NCBI RefSeq assembly: GCF_013385985.1
Contig: NZ_JACAOY010000016.1
Location: forward strand, 62,001-126,000
Length of the DNA: 64,000 nt
From: Pseudomonas sp. B6002
GTDB lineage: Bacteria > Pseudomonadota > Gammaproteobacteria > Pseudomonadales > Pseudomonadaceae
Direction: 5' to 3'
Shown: positions 62,702-64,000 of the stretch, in pieces
Position numbering within the stretch: the stretch's first letter is position 1
Layout of the letters: each line of letters starts with the position of its first letter
The notes under the pieces: model-generated
What the model saw: only the letters and a program-made list of their open reading frames with translations
Database searches by the model: none
Told to the model about the DNA's origin: nothing
Program-made: the position numbers and the translations under genes

Positions 62702-63109
62702 TTACTCTCCACGCAGGGCTGACATCAGCCCTTTGAATTTACTGTTGAGCAGGGTGAAGCTGGCCTGGAAGTTCACCGAGTTCTCGGCGTAGGCCGATTG
62801 CTCCAGCTGGGCGTCGACGGTGTTCTGGTCGATCGACGGCTGCATCGGCGTGCGATACAGCAGCGACTCGTCACCATTGCCCAGGCCTTGCGCTTCGATA
62901 TGACGGCTATTGGTCATGTTCAAGGCGAAGGTGCCGTTCTTGGTCTTGTCCTGCTGTGCAGCGAGCACGGCGGAGAAGTCCAGGTCCCGAGCCTTGTAGT
63001 TCGGGGTGTCGGCGTTGGCAATGTTGTTGGCCAGGACTTCGGCACGCTGGGCGCGGAAGCCCAGGGCTTGTTCGTGGATACCGAGCGCTTTATCGAAGCT
63101 GATGCTCAT
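62702..63109 (-). CDS. flgB: Flagellar basal-body rod protein FlgB
   Basis: A 135-residue rod protein with the motif QALGFRAQRAEVLANNIANA, then DTPNYKARDLDFSAVL, and the C-terminal YAENSVNFQASFTLLNSKFKGL (in pieces). First gene of flgBCDE. A sigma-54 promoter lies 45-59 bases upstream of the start codon. Confidence 0.95.
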   Translation of the reverse strand: MSISFDKALGIHEQALGFRAQRAEVLANNIANADTPNYKARDLDFSAVLAAQQDKTKNGTFALNMTNSRHIEAQGLGNGDESLLYRTPMQPSIDQNTVDAQLEQSAYAENSVNFQASFTLLNSKFKGLMSALRGE

Positions 63110-63153
63110 GGCGGAAACCTTTAGGCTGACCTGCTTTTCGTAACTGGGTTATA

Positions 63154-63168
63154 GCAAGGCGCATGCCA
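63154..63168 (-). promoter_or_regulatory. Sigma-54 promoter of flgBCDE
   Basis: On the minus strand TGGCAT-GCGCC-TTGC has the invariant GG and GC ten bases apart; only the sixth base of the -24 element differs from consensus. RpoN with FleQ/FleR is the known control of early and middle flagellar genes in Pseudomonas. Start expected near 63142. Confidence 0.72.
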
Positions 63169-63206
63169 ATTCACGAAAAGGCCGTAACTCAAGGGTTTGC
63201 GAGGTG

Positions 63207-63284
63207 TTTGCCGCCGGCAATGCCAGAAAAGCGGCAACGGGTTTCCGCGTGGCGCCAGTAAAGCGGCAATGGGGGTTTGCCGCT
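63207..63284. promoter_or_regulatory. Four TTTGCCGC / GCGGCAAA motifs upstream of the flgB promoter
   Basis: TTTGCCGC at 63207-63214, AAGCGGCAA at 63229-63237 and 63261-63269, and TTTGCCGCT at 63276-63284. The outer and inner copies form inverted pairs. They lie 40-130 bp upstream of the sigma-54 promoter, where an enhancer-binding protein (FleR or FleQ) would bind. Confidence 0.5.
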
Positions 63285-63308
63285 CGGGGAAGGATTGCCG
63301 CAAAAAAA

Positions 63309-63425
63309 TGGGAGCCAGCTCTTGTAGGAGCCGGCTTGCCGGCGATGCAGGCACCTCGGTTTTTTATTTAGACCGAGGTGATGCTATCGCTGGCAAGCCA
63401 GCTCCTACAAAAGCCTGGCTCCCAC
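63309..63425. repeat. Nested REPIN between flgB promoter region and cheR
   Basis: An inner pair, TGTAGGAGCCGGCTTGCCGG and the complement of TGTAGGAGCTGGCTTGCCAG, is enclosed by outer TGGGAGCCAG / CTGGCTCCCA arms. CACCTCGGT / ACCGAGGTG sits in the centre, the same inner pair as in the element at 5026-5110. Confidence 0.88.
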
Positions 63426-63437
63426 AGTGCTTGGGTA

Positions 63438-64000
63438 TTACTTGGCCTGGTAGATGATCCCCGGGCTGCACTGCACCATCTGGTAATGATCCGGCAGACC
63501 GTTCAGCGCTTCGGAAGCACCAAGGAACAGATAGCCGCCACGCTTGAGCGTGCCGTGGATGCGCAACAGGATGTCTTTCTTCACTTCGGCCGAGAAGTAG
63601 ATCAGCACGTTGCGGCAGAACACCATGTCGAACTTGCCCAGGCTGGCGTAGCTGTCGAGCAGGTTGAACGAGCGGAACTCCACCCGGTTCTTGATCGGCG
63701 CCTTGACCGCCCAGCGCCCTGCCCCTTTCGGGTCAAAGTAACGCTGCAGGCGCTCCTGGGACAAACCACGGCCCAGGGCCAGGCTGTCGTACTCGCCGGT
63801 CTTGCAGTTGGTGAGCATGGTGCCGGACAGGTCGGTGGCAACGATTTGCGCACCTGCCTTCAATTGGCCCATGTTGGTTCGTTCGAACTCGTCGATGGAC
63901 ATCGAGATCGAGTACGGCTCCTGCCCCGAAGAACACGCCGCCGACCAGATGCGCAGGCGCTGACCCGGGCTGGCCTTGATGGCCTCGGGCAGCACTTTGC
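63438..64000 (-). CDS. cheR: Chemotaxis protein methyltransferase CheR (3' part only)
   Basis: The C-terminal 187 or so residues of a CheR methyltransferase; the N-terminus lies beyond the right edge. The SAM-binding motif is RIWSAACSSGQEPYSI, and the later motifs FDMVFCRNVLIYFS and GGYLFLGASEAL are intact. It methylates glutamates of chemoreceptors with SAM. In pseudomonads this copy lies next to cheV and the flg genes, so it is the flagellar chemotaxis methyltransferase. It is transcribed toward flgB but separated by a REPIN and the flgB promoter. Confidence 0.93.
   Translation of the reverse strand, partial: KVLPEAIKASPGQRLRIWSAACSSGQEPYSISMSIDEFERTNMGQLKAGAQIVATDLSGTMLTNCKTGEYDSLALGRGLSQERLQRYFDPKGAGRWAVKAPIKNRVEFRSFNLLDSYASLGKFDMVFCRNVLIYFSAEVKKDILLRIHGTLKRGGYLFLGASEALNGLPDHYQMVQCSPGIIYQAK

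Overview
The window is chromosomal DNA of a Pseudomonas, most likely of the P. fluorescens group. The evidence is the GC-rich coding sequence, the gene order (the ETF-QO, rgsA, tatD, holB, tmk, mltG, pabC, fabF, acpP, fabG, fabD, plsX, rpmF, maf, sppA, rluC, rne block, and the dctA / phoPQ / PPTase / nrdA block match the pseudomonad order), and at least a dozen REP/REPIN palindromes of the GTGGGAGCTGGCTTGC and TGTAGGAGCCGGCTTGC types between genes. I see no tRNA, rRNA, CRISPR, prophage or insertion sequence. Species assignment is inference.

1-10 kb: ETF-ubiquinone oxidoreductase behind a consensus sigma-70 promoter and a PsrA-type operator; a divergent AraC regulator / zinc alcohol dehydrogenase pair; an L-arabinose-type ABC transporter (araF, araG, araH) with an SDR sugar dehydrogenase and an IclR regulator; a GNAT acetyltransferase.

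10-22 kb, the accessory part: a Pls/PosA-type single-module peptide synthetase with a PPTase directly behind it and a divergent MFS transporter; three small stress-type genes; and an operon of GntR regulator, ADP-ribosylglycohydrolase, NCS1 permease and PfkB kinase, which resembles E. coli yegTUV/yegW with a different transporter.

22-43 kb, mostly housekeeping: DUF1285 and DUF4823 proteins, moaA, a TetR regulator, the sRNA gene rgsA, tatD, holB, tmk, mltG, pabC, the fatty-acid cluster fabF-acpP-fabG-fabD-plsX-rpmF-yceD, maf, sppA, a HAD phosphatase, rluC, and rne with a leader of about 700 nt. pilZ, normally between holB and tatD, is missing.

43-64 kb: a molybdenum hydroxylase operon ([2Fe-2S] subunit, Tat-exported large subunit, XdhC, MobA-like protein); dctA with a sigma-54 promoter; an AraC-type regulator behind paired palindromes; phoPQ preceded by a small exported protein and four GTTCAG repeats at exact 11-bp spacing; an EntD-type PPTase; an RstAB-like two-component system; nrdA behind tandem NrdR boxes but with no adjacent nrdB; flgBCDE from a sigma-54 promoter, cut off from the rest of the flg genes; and the 3' part of a cheR.

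Most promising for new biology: the Pls-type synthetase locus (10.2-16.4 kb), the yegTUVW-like operon (17.7-22 kb), and the 11-bp phased repeat array with the small exported protein ahead of phoPQ (52.5-53.0 kb).
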